DNA of 64,000 nucleotides from Aquarana catesbeiana (GCF_042186555.1 NC_133328.1:342032035-342096034), one strand, 5' to 3'; shown: positions 10,032 through 22,282, numbered from the stretch's first letter. Made by a program: numbers and translations. The notes: generated by a model from the sequence alone, not told the origin.

Positions 10032-11015
10032 ATGGCGCCGCCACAGCACGAGGAGGATCTCAGTAAGGAATCACAATCCGTGACTGAAGATTACGGTAGG
10101 GGGGCATCTCGCTCCAATCATCCCCCCACTTATGAGGACATGTCTGTGTTCACAGCGGACTTCAAATCCACCTTCTCAGCGGCCATAACAGACTTGAAAT
10201 CTAACTTTATGGCCATGACAGAGAAGATGGAGGCCGCAGAAGCAGCAGGCAAACACAGGGATAAATCTATGCACAGGCTAGAGAGAGTGGCCACCTCCCA
10301 GACTCATCACCTTATTGAAATGAACAGGCACATTGAAGACCTTGATAATAGGTGCAGGAGGAATAATATACATGTGAGGGGGATCCCTGAAACAGTAGAA
10401 CAAGATCAGATCATCCCTGCCTTACAAAGAGTCTTTAATAGCCTGCTGGAGAGACAGGAGGACACAGGGATAGAGTTTGTGAGGGCGCACAGAGCTCTCA
10501 GGCCACGGGGACCTGACAATACTCCACCGAGAGATGTGACTTGCTGTTTGCAGAATTTTAATCTTAAGGAGGAAATTATGCGTAAAGCCAGACGGAACGA
10601 GCAGATTATTTTCAATGGCGCGAACATTATGCTGTTCCAGGACCTTTCACAGATAACTTTGAAGAACCGTAGGGCACTCAGCCCCCTAATGGAAAAATTG
10701 AGAGAGAAAGAACTGAGATATACATGGAGGTTTCCATTCGCTCTAAATGTTTCATGGAATGGCCAGCAACATAGCTTGCGCACATGTGGTGATCTGCAGG
10801 ATTTTTGTGCGGCACTTGATTTAGGTCAAGTAGAATTACTGGACTGGTACGCAGACTTTACTCTGACTCCATTGACAAGAAGCCCACCGAGATCCCCACT
10901 ATCCTCTCCAGACAAGAGAAGATCCAAGAAGCAGAAGCCTAATCGGTATGGAGGATCCAAAACTGGAACTCCCAAGCACCAACAGGAGGAACGAAGAGAT
11001 CGAGAAGCAGAATAA
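10032..11015 (+). CDS. LINE ORF1 protein (L1 ORF1p-like), 327 aa, open
   Basis: ORF1 proteins of this clade bind LINE RNA as coiled-coil trimers. The start is the ATG at 10032 in AAGATGGCG; the open frame upstream only reaches a GTG. A helical, heptad-like region spans roughly residues 50-120 and ends HIEDLDNRCRRNN. Next comes the RRM-like core (NIHVRGIPE, then FVRAHRALRPRG) and a C-terminal domain (IMLFQDLSQITLKNRRAL and LREKELRYTWRFPF). The tail from about residue 285 is basic and rich in Ser, Pro and Lys. The frame is uninterrupted, unlike the ORF2 downstream. Length fits the L1 ORF1 family. Whether it is still expressed cannot be judged. Confidence 0.85.
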   Translation: MAPPQHEEDLSKESQSVTEDYGRGASRSNHPPTYEDMSVFTADFKSTFSAAITDLKSNFMAMTEKMEAAEAAGKHRDKSMHRLERVATSQTHHLIEMNRHIEDLDNRCRRNNIHVRGIPETVEQDQIIPALQRVFNSLLERQEDTGIEFVRAHRALRPRGPDNTPPRDVTCCLQNFNLKEEIMRKARRNEQIIFNGANIMLFQDLSQITLKNRRALSPLMEKLREKELRYTWRFPFALNVSWNGQQHSLRTCGDLQDFCAALDLGQVELLDWYADFTLTPLTRSPPRSPLSSPDKRRSKKQKPNRYGGSKTGTPKHQQEERRDREAE

Positions 11016-11929
11016 GCCCAGTCATAGAGAAGCTCTCAAATTTTTCTTCAACCTTGACTGTTTGTCCAGTCCCTCCTCATCCTTCACTGAGGTGTATTGA
11101 TCTCTCTCCCCCCTCCCCCACTTGATGCCACCTTGCTAAATGTCACTACCTCAGAAATGTTTTATAGCTGTGCCCCTGGCTGCATCTGTCCCCCTCCCCC
11201 ACCCTCCATCCCCTTTACTTATGGTCTCAGAATAGTACATTAAGTTCCTTTAGGAATGCACCATTTTATTGCATATTCTGATCTGTAATGCCGCTTATAA
11301 TGTTTTTTCCCCTATAACTACCCTGATTACGCAGTGGGACAATAATTTACAGAAGGAGTTATGTAGATGTGTATATGGGGGGTGGGGGGAGACTAGGAGG
11401 AAGGGCCTGATCTTATGGGTCATGTTGAACCGAGGTTTTTGCCCACCGGAGCTTCTGTTTACCAGATTTCCTATTAATACTACTAGGTCAGGTAGATTTA
11501 AAAATTCTTTGTTCATAATTCTAGGCTTAAAGATAGAAGGTTGTGTGTGTGACAACCCAGTTGCTCACTCTGGTTTGATTTTCTTCATAACCTTTTAACA
11601 ACTGTTAGAACTGGTGAGTGGTGACTAACTAACCGTTCAGCCGTTAGTTGCCTCCCACTACCCCTACCAAGTGACCTCGTAACCAGTTATCTGGTACCTG
11701 GTACACTAAATTATTACCCTTAACGATAGCGTTACCATCTGTAAGGGGATAACCTTAACCCCCTATACTCACTTTCTACACTTTCCTTTCTTTTTACCTA
11801 TTCACTTTTGGTTATTTGGTTTCACATCTCTACTGCCTATACTAGAGGTGTCTTTACTGGATATTGATTTGGTATTCTCAGTTTTGTTTTACAGCACTGC
11901 TCCTGAGCATTCCCTCCTGAGTCCACCAG

Positions 11930-14900
11930 ATGGCGTATAAGGATTTGGGCCCGGGCCCTTTTGTGATCTCTCACAATGTCAGAGAGTTAAACATACCAGA
12001 AAAACGCACTACTCTATTGAGGGAACTTAAGAAGGGTAGGCCACACTTTGTGTTCCTCCAAGAAACACACTTTAAAACACACCAAACACCTAAACTGACA
12101 GATTGCTTTTTTAGAGAAGCCTATCACACCATGAACGATGAATCCAAGTCCAAGGGGGTCACAATTCTAGTAAGCAGAGAAGCACCTTTTAACTTGAGGG
12201 AAACAATAGTAGACCCAAAAGGCAGATTTATCTTCTTGAAAGGGATATACAAAAATACCCCCATCACGTTGGCTAATGTGTACTTCCCCGACAAATCCCA
12301 TGTCTCCTTCTGCCAGCGAATGGTGAGGGAACTCCAAGGCTTTATGTCAGGATGTCTAGTTTTGGGTGGGGACTTTAATGTATCACTCAATCCTCTAAAT
12401 GACACGTCCAATGGGAAAACATACATCACCTACAAAATCCTTAAAAAACTTAAGACCAAGTTACAATCCCTACATCTAATCGATACCTGGCGCTTTATGC
12501 ACCAAAATGGCCGTGACTTCACCTACTACTCAGCACCCAACAACAAATATTCTCGCCTAGACTATCTATTTATATCCCAACGAGATTTGCCTTCAGTGGC
12601 AGCAGCGAACATAGGACTCCAAACCTTCTATGACCAATCACCAACCTCTCTGACCCTGGATCTAGCGCCAACTCTCCAGAAACCTCCAACATGGAGACTT
12701 CATGCTTCCTTGCTTACTGATACAGCTCTCCTTCCCAAACTAAACACTACCCTGAAAGAATTTTTTCAACACAATAACTCTCCTGATGCAGACCCATTTG
12801 CAATTTGGGAGGCCCACAAGTATACCTTGAGAGGGGAGCTTATTAGAATGGGGGCTCAGCGCAAGAGAGAGAGAGACAAAAATATAGCTACCTTGACAGA
12901 CCGTATTAAACAATTAGAAGCGCTTCATAAACAATCTCTAACCACACAAACGGTGCAAGCTCTTTTAGACACCAGGAAAGCCCTTCAGCAGATTTTCGAT
13001 TATAGATCGAAAAGATTTCTGTTTTTTAAGAAAAAACTGTATTGCGAATCGGGTAAAAAGTCGGGTAAATTCCTCGCCAGGGCTCTGAGGGAACAGACTG
13101 CTAGCAATCTCATAACAGGCATTAGAAGAGAAGACGGGAAAATAGATGTGACAACAGAGGCAATCGCCCAGCATTTTCATAAATTTTATATGAAACTGTA
13201 CAACCTCCCACCACAACATAGACAGGGAAACACATTGGAAGACAGACAGCAAATCATAAGGGACTACCTGGAAAGTAGTGGCATGCCCTCGCTAACAGAC
13301 GAGAACATAACACTTTTGGAGAGTCTGATTGAAGCGTTAGAAATTACACATGCGATTAAAAACTTGAAACCGGGCAAAAGCCCAGGCCCCGATGGATATT
13401 CATCCATCTATTACAAAACTTTTGCTAACATTTTGACTGATTCACTCGGGCGGCGCTGAACTCATTATCAGAACCCAGGAAAGTCACACCAGACTTCCTT
13501 TCTGCCTTTAGCACAGTGATACTGAAAACGGGAAAGGACACTACAGGTTGTGCTAGTTATCGTCCCATCTCGTTACTGAATCTAGACGTAAAAATTTTTG
13601 CAAAAATCTTGGGACAAGACTGAGCCCCCTTTTGATGAGTCTGATTGGCCCGGAACAGGTGGGCTTCATGCCTGGCCGAGAGGCCAAAGACAATGTGATC
13701 AAGGTGTTGTTACTAACTCACGCGGCTCATACCGGGAATATCGGGGGCCTTCTCCTGTCCACGGGTGTGGAGAAGGCCTTCGATAAGGTCGCCAGGCACT
13801 TTATGATGGCTGTCTGTGAGCGGATAGGGCTTGGCCCTCGCATGATGGCTAGGATAGCAGCTCTGTACCAAAACCCCTCAGTGAAGCTAAAAATGAATGC
13901 AACATTATCAAATAAGGTACTTATCTCGAACGTCACTAGGTAGGGCTGCCCTCTCTCTCCCATTCTCTTCATACTCTCTCTAGAGCCCTTTATCAGATCC
14001 CTCAAAGCCAGTACGGATGTCACCGGCTTTGGAGTAGGAGACAGGGAGTTCAAAGTGGCCGCCTATGCAGATGATTTTTTTTTTTTTCTTTCGAGGCCGG
14101 TGATTTCAATACCTAACTTAATGACAGAATTTACACACTATGGCTACATCTCCAACATGCGAATAAATTATTCCAAATCCGAAGCCATGAATATATCTCT
14201 CCCAGTAAGGATACTTTCACAGACCAAGGCAAATTCCCCTTTTAAATGGGATGTCAAGACACTGAAATACCTAGGAGTATGGCTCACACCAAGAATATTG
14301 AGAAAGAGCTAAACCGATGTCAATCGGTTTACTTCTCCTGGTTTGGCCGGGCTGCCATAATCAAGATGAAGATTTTACCCAGACTATTATATCTCCTACA
14401 TACATTACCAATCAAGATCCCCACCAAATTCTTTATCTTACTGAAATCGGCCCTTCTGCGGTTCCTTTGGAATCACCAGAAGCCAAGAATAAAAATTTCA
14501 CTACTAACCAAACCCAAAGATCAGAGAGGAATGGGTATACCAGATTTTGGGAATTATCACCGGGCATCTCACCTAACAAGAATAATAGACTGGCATTGCC
14601 ATGGAGCGACAAAAGACTGGGTCTCTCTAGAAGCAGATCTAAATCCAATCCCACTAAAATACTCCCCATGGATACCATAGAGAAGTTACCCCATAAGTCT
14701 ACGACAACACCCTCTGACGGGGACCACCCTGGCTGTTTTTCATAAAATAGCCACTAATTCAAACGTTACCTCATCCTACAACCCCCTGATGCCAATAAAA
14801 GACAACCCTGACTTTATACCGGGCATAGGCAACTCAGCGTTTAAACCAACTCAACAAGAGGACATCCTTCTGGTGGGAGGCTGCTTTAGTGAGGGTAAAC

Positions 14901-15741
14901 TGAAATCATGGGCCTCACTCAAAGAGGAGATGGACATACCACACATGCCCCCATGGGCCTATTTACAATTAAGTAGCTTCTTAAAACAGAAGGGGGGCAG
15001 AAGGGACTTTGTCAGAACCCTCACAGACTTGGAATCTGTGTGCTTGGAGGGCACCCCTTTCACTAGGGCCACTTCTATCACATACGCTTGGTTACAGGGA
15101 TCCAGCTCCACAGGCTCGGATGGACTCAGGAGGAGGTGGTCGGAAGAGTTGCGCATGGAAATATCAGTCAAACAGTGGAGGTATGCCTGTACCTTTGCTC
15201 ATAAATGTTCCATCAGTACAAAAATGCAAGAGACAGCATATAAACTTTTGACGAGGTGGTACAATACACCATCCAAGTTACATGGTTGGGACACACAGAT
15301 TTCAGAGACATGCTGGAGGTGCCATGGAGAGAGAGGCACTTTATCCCACATATGGTGGCACTGCAAGTTAATTGCGCCTTACTGGGATCGAGTCATTACG
15401 CTAATTAAACAAATAACCGAAACAAAACTCAATTTAAACATGGCATGCTGCCTGCTACATGTGACCAATGTTACATTCAAAAAATACAAACATTCAGACA
15501 CCTGCTCAACGTGGCCAAGTCATTAATACCTATTCATTGGGAATCCCTGCGGGTCCCTTCCATTGCTGACTGGTTGGGCAGGATCTCGGATATTCATGAA
15601 ATTGAATAGACCCTAGCTCAGGCTAACGATAAAGTAGAGAGATTTCAGAAGACATGGCAGCCCTGGATTATTTTCAAGTACTCACAAACTTATGGTTCTA
15701 TTATGGCTCTGAGGACTTTGTGTGAAAACTGGTTGAAGTGA
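11930..15741 (+). pseudogene. LINE ORF2 (endonuclease-reverse transcriptase), frameshifted
   Basis: The ATG at 11930 opens 509 aa: an APE-type endonuclease with SHNVREL, QETHF, GGDFNV and SRLDYLF, then the linker and the first RT block KPGKSPGPDG near 13380. The usual SDHSP box reads YDQSP, so the endonuclease histidine is lost. After a stop near 13459 the RT continues in other frames: SYRPISLLNLDVKIFAKI, then EQVGFMPGREAKDN, then STGVEKAFD (motif A Asp replaced by Gly), then R*GCPLSP with an in-frame TAG, and YADD at 14064-14075. The C-terminal Cys-rich motif CWRCHGERGTLSHIWWHC is near 15310. The final stop TGA is 15739-15741. At least five lesions are visible. Confidence 0.85.
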
Positions 15742-15777
15742 TACTTGTCAATAAGCACTTCAACCAGTTTACACACA
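15718..15777 (+). repeat. Hairpin spanning the ORF2 stop codon of the LINE
   Basis: TTGTGTGAAAACTGGTTGAAG at 15718-15738 pairs with CTTCAACCAGTTTACACACA at 15758-15777, with a loop of roughly 15-20 nt. The TGA stop lies at the top of the stem. Confidence 0.7.
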
Positions 15778-16229
15778 GTCACCTAAACTGATAGAGATAT
15801 ATCCAAGACCAAGTTCTTTCCTTTCCTTACCCTACCTTTCACCTTCTTTTTTCTCTTTCTCACCTTTCACCTTTCTCTGTATGAACACTACATGTTGAAA
15901 GCAGATACCACTGTTTGTTATTATCATCAAGACTTTGCTCAAGACTGTACCTTCTGAGTGAAGGAACTGATCTTATGCCTATGAATGACATGACCTAGAG
16001 GTGTATACAACATAATAATTGATATGATGCTGGTTCATGTAGAATGTGTTAACACCTGAGGACAATTCACCACTGTACTCAATATACTTCAGCTATCACT
16101 TATTTAGTTACTCAAAGTCTGTTTACTGCTTATTGTATTATTCCCGCAATCGGACAGATACATCTGCATCCATTGTAACTTACTTGTTATTACCTTTTTT
16201 TCTCCATAAACTTTGAATGATAAAAAAAA

Positions 16230-16244
16230 ATAATGTAGTTCTTT
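16230..16244 (+). repeat. Target-site duplication, right copy, of LINE 9802-16229
   Basis: Exact repeat of 9787-9801, directly after the A-rich tail. Confidence 0.9.
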
Positions 16245-16389
16245 TAGAACAAATGAGATATTGGATCTGTCCATCTCCCTCTAAATCCATCTCCATCTGC
16301 CTCTCTCTGGAGCTCTATAGAACAGGCATTTGTTCCAAATGGCAGCTTAAAATCCATGTTACTAGAATATCCCTATCGTTTACAAGCTC
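16245..16389 (+). pseudogene. Old LINE ORF2 fragment, right part
   Basis: Continues the block interrupted at 9801: the reading resumes with TNEILDLS in a region that in related LINEs follows the GGMGLP-type motif. It ends at the TTAA of the next MITE. Confidence 0.55.
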
Positions 16390-16393
16390 TTAA

Positions 16394-16963
16394 CCACTTG
16401 CCGACCGGCCATAGCTGAATGATGGCTACAGCATGGTCGACTAATTCTGGGAGGGTGTACAATGATGTCCTCCAAGACTTGCCCCCTGGAGGCATGCACC
16501 TGGAAGCGTCCATGATTGCCGGGTTCTCCGGACCTGACACATCATGGATCGGGGTAAAGGGCCCTTTACCATCACCCTTTACCACGTTAGCACTCCTTCC
16601 AATGATGGAGCGATCACTTGTCAACAAACGGGCGCATGTCTGGTTCAGCTCTCTCCTCACATGCGATCGGTACAGTGTATGAGGAGAGGAGGGAGCAGGT
16701 GCAGCAGCGTGAGTGGATCATCTCTGGAGTGCCCATCCATGCCTCAAACATGCCCATCCAAACCTCAAACACGCTTCATGCGTGCCTCAAACATGCCTCA
16801 TCCATGCCTCAAACATACCTCATCCATGCCTCAAACATGCCCATCCTAATATGACAATTTTGTGAGAAAAAATTTGCAAATAATTGTGGGAAAAAATTAC
16901 AACTTCAAAAACCTCACGTGCCTCTTGCTAAATACATTGTAATGTCTAGTTTCCAAAAAGGGG
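16394..16963. mobile_element. piggyBac-type MITE remnant with an internal minisatellite
   Basis: TTAA (16390-16393) followed by CCACTTGCCGACCGG is the same end as at 4264 and 35354. The right end is absent. About 16735-16850 carries four to five imperfect copies of a 22-23-bp unit CATCCATGCCTCAAACATGC. The last 100 bp (TCTAGTTTCCAAAAAGGGGTC) is a decayed version of the TCTACTTTCCAAAATGGGGTC block seen at 39-41 kb. Confidence 0.6.
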
Positions 16964-18072
16964 TCCTTATCCAAGCAAGCAACCTGGCAGGCCACAGGAA
17001 AAGAGAGGGGATGAGAGAGCGCCCCCTCTCCTAAACCGTGTCAGGCCACATGCCCTCAACATGGGGGGATGCTTTGGAGTCAAAAGGGCCTCATCCCCAC
17101 AACCCTTGTCCGGGGGTTGTGGGGGTCTGCGGGTGGGGAGCTTATCGGAATCTGGAAGCCCCCTTTAACAAGGGGACCCCAAGATCCCGGCCTCCCACCC
17201 ATGTGAATTGGTAACGGGTACATTGTACCCCTACCATTTCACAAAAAAAGTGTCAAAAATAGTAAAAAAGACAGGAGACACTTTGGGACAAGTCCTTTAT
17301 TAAAAAAAAAAAAAATAATAATAAAAATGTCCCGCGATGTAGATCCATCTCGCGCCGCCCGACGAGCCGAAAAAAGAAAAAAAAAAGCCGCAACAGCTCC
17401 GCCTCCATGGGAGGCTAACGCCGAGTGATGCGTCTTCTCGGTGACAGCTGTTATATAGTTCAGGGTGGGGTCACCCATTTACATCATCGGGTGGCACCCG
17501 CCCTCACCCATTTTTTTAAATTTTTGGTTCAGGGTTCCCCTTAATATTCTTATCAGACCCAAAGGGCCTGGTAATGGACTGGGGGGGTACCCATGCCGTT
17601 TTTCTATGAGTCTTATCTATATTGCTGAGACCCGACAATTCATTACAGCTGCAATCAGTTTTAAATGACTTTTTTTCCTTTAGAAATGTCATTTCGGTGT
17701 GGTACTGTTCTAAACACGGGAAAACTGCGCCAATTTACAGGCATACTATAGACACCCTCCAGGCACGATATTTAAAGGAATATTTCATTTTTATTGTTTC
17801 ACTTTAAGCATTCTTAAAATCACTGCTCCCAAAAAAAGTCAGTTTTTAAAACTTTTTTTTGCATTGATACATGTCCCCTGGGGCAGGACCCGGGTCCCCA
17901 AACACTTTTTATGACAATAACTTGCATATAAGCCTTTAAAATTAGCACTTTTGATTTTTTTATGTTCGTGTCCCATAGACTTTAAAGGTGTTCATGTGTT
18001 CGTCTAAATTTTTTGCCTGTTCGCAAATTCTGGTGCAAACTGAACCGGGGGGGTGTGTTTGACTCATCCTTA
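16964..18072. mobile_element. Truncated copy of the foldback hAT family
   Basis: Parallel to 25165-27060: it starts in the left arm (CCTTATCC, then GCAACCTGGCAGGCC), passes a different central spacer (near 17310-17450), and follows the right arm (CCTTTACAGGCATACTATAGACACC is replaced here by ATTTACAGGCATACTATAGACACC) to GACTCATCCTTA, cognate to the GCTCATCCCTA end. Most of the left arm and the left terminus are missing, so no target duplication can be read. No ORF of interest. Confidence 0.7.
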
Positions 18073-18420
18073 ATCACCACTACACCAGTCACAGTGTTGC
18101 CAAACCAGTGTAGCTAGAATTAGTGTTCCTAAATGCCATCACACCAGACCAAGGCAGCCAGCAACGGTTTTCCTGATCACTGCCAAACAAGTCCCAGTGT
18201 GACCAGACCAGTGCATGCCAATAACAGTCTTCTTTAACACTGCCACACCAATTGCAGTATCACCAAATGAATGTCTCTGATTGTCACCACACCAGTCCCA
18301 GTGTCACCAGACCACTGTAAGCCAGCAACAGTGTTCCTGATTGCCACTACATATGTCCCAGTATCACCAGACTGATGCAGCCAGTAACAGTCTTCCAGAT
18401 CACCACCACACCAGTGCAAT
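18073..18420. repeat. Degenerate minisatellite, unit about 60 bp
   Basis: Five to six imperfect units built on CACCACACCAGTCCCAGTGTCACCAGACC and GCCAGCAACAGTGTTCCTGATTG. Two units are clearly 62 bp apart (18305 to 18367) and others are shorter. The 152-aa minus-strand frame at 18234-18692 is a by-product of the period. Confidence 0.65.
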
Positions 18421-18883
18421 GATGGTTCTGCTTGCTGCCTGGCCTGTTTATTGACCACATGTTTGCCTGCTGTCTGGACCAATCCTTTGCCTGTTTGCTG
18501 GCCATTTTGCTGCCTGCTACTTGAACTGATCCATCTGCACATCTGACTGACTAGGTTTGTGATAGACCCCAGTCTCAGCCATCTCCTGCAGACAGCTGCA
18601 CTCCTGAAACCACAAGAAAGTTTGCGTTCTTCCTTTTTTAAGCCTCCTGTATTTCCTGGCCACTGAATGTGGCATTCCTGAGACAGCCACATACTGGTAG
18701 GTTTGGCTTGCTTGGGTTATAGGAACAGGGACTGCTATACAGTAGATGATGCTACACTAAACTATATTCCCTGACCACTCATATACAGTAGAGGCAACCA
18801 TAACAATATATTGGTTTTGATACAATTGATTGATTTGTGTGAAACACAAGATAACATTTCTGGTACATAATCAGTCCAACCGG
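18421..18883. other. No recognised feature
   Basis: Nothing with coding or terminal-repeat character was found between the minisatellite and the piggyBac relic. Confidence 0.5.
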
Positions 18884-19165
18884 TTAAAAAGTCCCACACA
18901 TGTGGCATTTTCATACTTAGGAGGAGTAGTAGAATGTGCTTTGGATTGTGATTCTAAGTATGCCCATGCTGTCAGTGAAAAAACATATTATTACCTTTAT
19001 ATAGCAAAAAAAAAAAAACACACTGGTGATTAAATACTACCAAAAGAAAGCTCTGTTTGTCTTACAAAATATATACAATTAATTTGGGTACAGTGTTGCA
19101 TGACTAGGTAATTGTCATTCAAAGTGTGACAGTGCTGAAATATGGCCTGGGCAGAAAGGGCAGGG
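18884..19165. repeat. Relic of the piggyBac-type repeat family
   Basis: AAAAAGTCCCACACATGTGG, ATGCCCATGCTGT and the TACTACCAAAAGAAAGCTCTGTTTG block follow, in the same order, sequences at 40073-40160 and 41030-41140. No termini are recognisable. Confidence 0.5.
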
Positions 19166-19375
19166 CAGTGTCACTGCTAGCCATGCATGCTGTGTATAGA
19201 AAACATCAAACATGATAATAGCCAGGTTCACAACTAATTAAAGCTTTACTAAAAATAGCCTCTAGTTATCAACTAAAACTAAAGACTCTGTATTTGGGGA
19301 GCTGGGGAAAGAGTTGCTGCAAGTATTATGAAGCTCAACCACTGAGAGGTGCTCATAACTGCAGCAGACTTTTAA

Positions 19376-19853
19376 AGCGGGGTTCCACTCTCAAATTTTT
19401 AACTTAATCTTACCCCCTTCAGTTAATTGCATAGATGTTCAAATGCCGCACAAAAATTTTTTTTATCGCTGTAAATACCTTTATATTGTACTTTATTGTG
19501 GCACTTCCTGTCTCTCCTCCCATGGGAGTAGGCGTGTTTATTGCCTTTCCCCGCACTGTGTCCTGGGAGCTTAGTGTCAGGCTTCCCAAGATTCAGTGCG
19601 GAAACAATGATCATGTGCGTGAACAAGCTGTGAATGAACAGCATTCACCGCATCCCGGAAATCAATGCTTGTAAACTTCACATGCCCACAAGCAAGATGG
19701 AAACAGCCAGCATTACATATTTTAAGTTATTCTTCAGTATGAAAACAGACAGAGGCGGGAATATTACACCCAAACTGTGAGTATTATTTTGGGATTAGCA
19801 AAGTGTCTCAAAGACCTAAAAAAAAAAAAAAGATTGGTCGCTGGACTCCCGCT
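19376..19853. mobile_element. MITE, 478 bp, TTAA target site (AGCGGGGTTCCA ends)
   Basis: TTAA (19372-19375 and 19854-19857) flanks AGCGGGGTTCCACTC and, reversed, AGCGGGAGTCCAGC. The ends resemble those of the MITE at 32001-32474. Non-coding. Confidence 0.65.
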
Positions 19854-19976
19854 TTAAGCCTTTCTGTCTTGCATGCTCAGCAGTTATGATGGGCAATGTT
19901 TCAGCACTTCCTGGGAGTGACAAAGCCAGCTTGTCCTCTCTGGTCTCGGCACATTCCTTTTGGCTAGTGAGGCTTA

Positions 19977-20422
19977 TGGGGCGTACACACGGTCGGTCTT
20001 TTCAACCGGACTGGTCTGATGGACGCCGACGGACCAAATCCGGCGGACAATCTGATCGTGTGTGGGCTTCACCGGACCTTCAGCGGACTTTTCCAGTTGC
20101 AAATCTTACAGACTTTAGATTTGGAACAGGCTTTAAATCTTTATGTCGTAACTCCGCCGGACCCAGAAATCTGCTTGTCTTTATGCTAGTCCGACGGACA
20201 AAAACCGACGCTAGGGCAGCTATTGGCTACTGGCTATCAACTTCCTTATTTTAGTCCGGTGTACATCATCACATAAGAATCTGTCAGACTTTGGTGTGAT
20301 CGCGTGTAGGCAAGTCCGTTTGTTAGAAAGTCTGACGGAAGTCCATTAAAAGTCCGTTGAAATTCCGCTGGAAAGTCTGTCGGACCAGTCTGATCGAAAA
20401 GTCCGCCCATGTGTACGCGGCA
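19977..20422. mobile_element. Harbinger-type MITE, about 446 bp
   Basis: The left end TGGGGCGTACACACGGTCGG and right end ATGTGTACGCGGCA resemble the ends of the large Harbinger copies. Flanking trinucleotides are TTA and TAA. The interior is full of GTCCG/CGGAC motifs, which are probable binding-site repeats. No ORF. Confidence 0.6.
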
Positions 20423-21200
20423 TAACAGGGCTTAATGGCAAATCCTCACACTACCTGGAAGTGTCATGACTTTGCCTTTCAGAACAAACTGCCATCCCGC
20501 CATGACAGAAAAGTTAAAAAAACTGCTGCATACCTGCCAGTTTTCCCATTGTTCCACCAGTGATAGAGTATCTTTAAGATAAAAAAATATATAAAAATTG
20601 CCCTAAATGCTTGTTGACTGAAACAATATTACCTCCCCGGTTGTATGATTATGTCCGATTTTTGATGCTGAAAGTGGTACATTGTTTTGCATGGACATTT
20701 GGCTTTCTATATTGTATGCCTGTCATTTTTAGGAATAACTCACTTAAATCTGTCCAAACAAGAGTCTAGTAGACATCCCGGGTATGACAAAGTTTGAAAA
20801 CACAAAATCATTATTTATAATATAATAAATAACAAAAAATATAATAATAATACATTTTTATTCAATACATTTTAGTCAATAATATAATCAAATCAAAAAC
20901 ACTGAAATCTGTCCAGACAAGGGTGCAATATTACTAGTAGACATGTGCATTTGTTTTCGTCTGAATGCATAATCGTCCGAATTTCAGGTATTTTCATTAT
21001 CGTTTTAACAAACGAAAACGAAAGTGCAGAATCCGAAAAACGAAAGGTCCGATATAAACAAATGCTTTATTTTTGTTTTCGTTGCGACAACAGTTCGATA
21101 TAGATAGGAGATTCAACATGATGCTGACAATAACAATCTGTGTCTATCGAGCCTGTGGTCGAATGTGCCTAACCTTAACTCTATTAGTCCAAGATTATTC

Positions 21201-21258
21201 TACATAGAGAGAAAAGATTCGACATAGAGAGAAAAGATTCGACATAGAGAGAAATTGG
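21201..21258. repeat. Three tandem 20-bp units
   Basis: GACATAGAGAGAAAAGATTC is repeated with one change in the first unit; the third unit diverges after GACATAGAGAGAAA. Confidence 0.85.
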
Positions 21259-21570
21259 AATTGGGTGGGGGAAGTAAAATAAAAATAATGATAATGATGA
21301 ATGTTATTGGCTGATTGTAACCAAAGAGGAGGAGCAGTAAAATAGCTAGAACTAAGTACACACGTACAGCCAACTTACTTTCACTTATGATTGCTAGCAG
21401 AGAGAGACACACACACTGAATCATTTCAGAAGACAGTCAATCTTAGCTGGTCCATTTGTCAGAGAACCTGAATTATTTAGCAATTAAGCATAAGCACAGC
21501 AGCAGAACAATAGTGAAGCAAGCTACAGTTCAACTTAACTTTTTTATAATAATCTGATGCTATTGTGTTA

Positions 21571-21790
21571 TGCCCTGTACACACGGTCGGATTTTCCGAC
21601 CGATCAGAGCTTGTTGTCGGAAATTCCGACCGTGTGTGGGCTTCATCGGACTTTTTCCATCGGATTTTCCGACACACAAAGTTTGAGAGCAGGCTATAAA
21701 ATTTTCCGACAACAAAATCCGGTCGCTTCAATTCCGACCGTGTGTGGACAATTCCGATGCACAAAGTGCCACGCATGCTCAGAAGAAATT
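21571..21790 (+). repeat. Left terminal/subterminal repeat of Harbinger copy B with GTCGG iterons
   Basis: CACACGGTCGGA or TCCGACCGTGTG occurs near 21580, 21625 and 21732, with further TTGTCGGAAATTCCGAC-type palindromes between. The right end (31440-31606) has fewer: GTTGTCGGAA, GTCCGATC and CATCGTGTGTACGGGGCA. Confidence 0.7.
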
Positions 21791-22282
21791 CCGAGATGGA
21801 ACAGCTTGGTCTGGTAAAATTAGCGTTCGGAATGGATATAGCACTTTCGTCAGGCTGCAATGTTTTAAATTGTTTAATGCAACGCACTCTGTTCTTTATA
21901 ATGTGAGAAGAATGAAGTTGTTTTGCTGCTCATATTCACACAGAGTTCTCACAAACTTCTTTCTTTATTATTTATTGTGATTTCATCAATATAATATTTT
22001 TATTTGTCACATCTGACTCAAAAATATTTTTTTGGGGGGGGTTATTTTTTTCAAGCCTGATTTTTTTTTTTTACTCCAGAATATTTTTGTGTGTGTTTTG
22101 TGTGTCAAGTTACCACAACACCATTATTATCTTGTATTATTTAATCTCAAGGAGGTTGCTTGGTGTTGTTGTCCCTTGTTAATTTCACATTGTATTTTTG
22201 AAATGTACCTACCTCCTCACAAACAAACTGTCCTTTTTGAAGGAAAACATACATAGGTGAGTATAATTGAAACCAAAAAACC

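Larger units (their letters stand above)
9802..16229 (+). mobile_element. Full-length but decayed L1/Tx1-like LINE, 6.4 kb
   Basis: A perfect 15-bp duplication (9787-9801 and 16230-16244) brackets the element. The 5' end starts GGGGGGTGTGGCTTGG, close to the starts of the two minus-strand LINEs at 54076 and 60614. The order is 5' UTR, ORF1 (10032-11015), a 0.9-kb spacer with C-rich and T-rich tracts and no convincing gene (11016-11929), ORF2 (11930-15741), then a T-rich 3' UTR ending GATAAAAAAAAA. It inserted into ORF2 of the older LINE on the same strand. The matching duplications suggest it is younger than its host, although ORF2 has since picked up several breaks. Confidence 0.9.

Noticed and set aside
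18234..18692. 152-aa minus-strand frame
   Set aside because: Lies mostly in a minisatellite whose period keeps the frame open; no domain.
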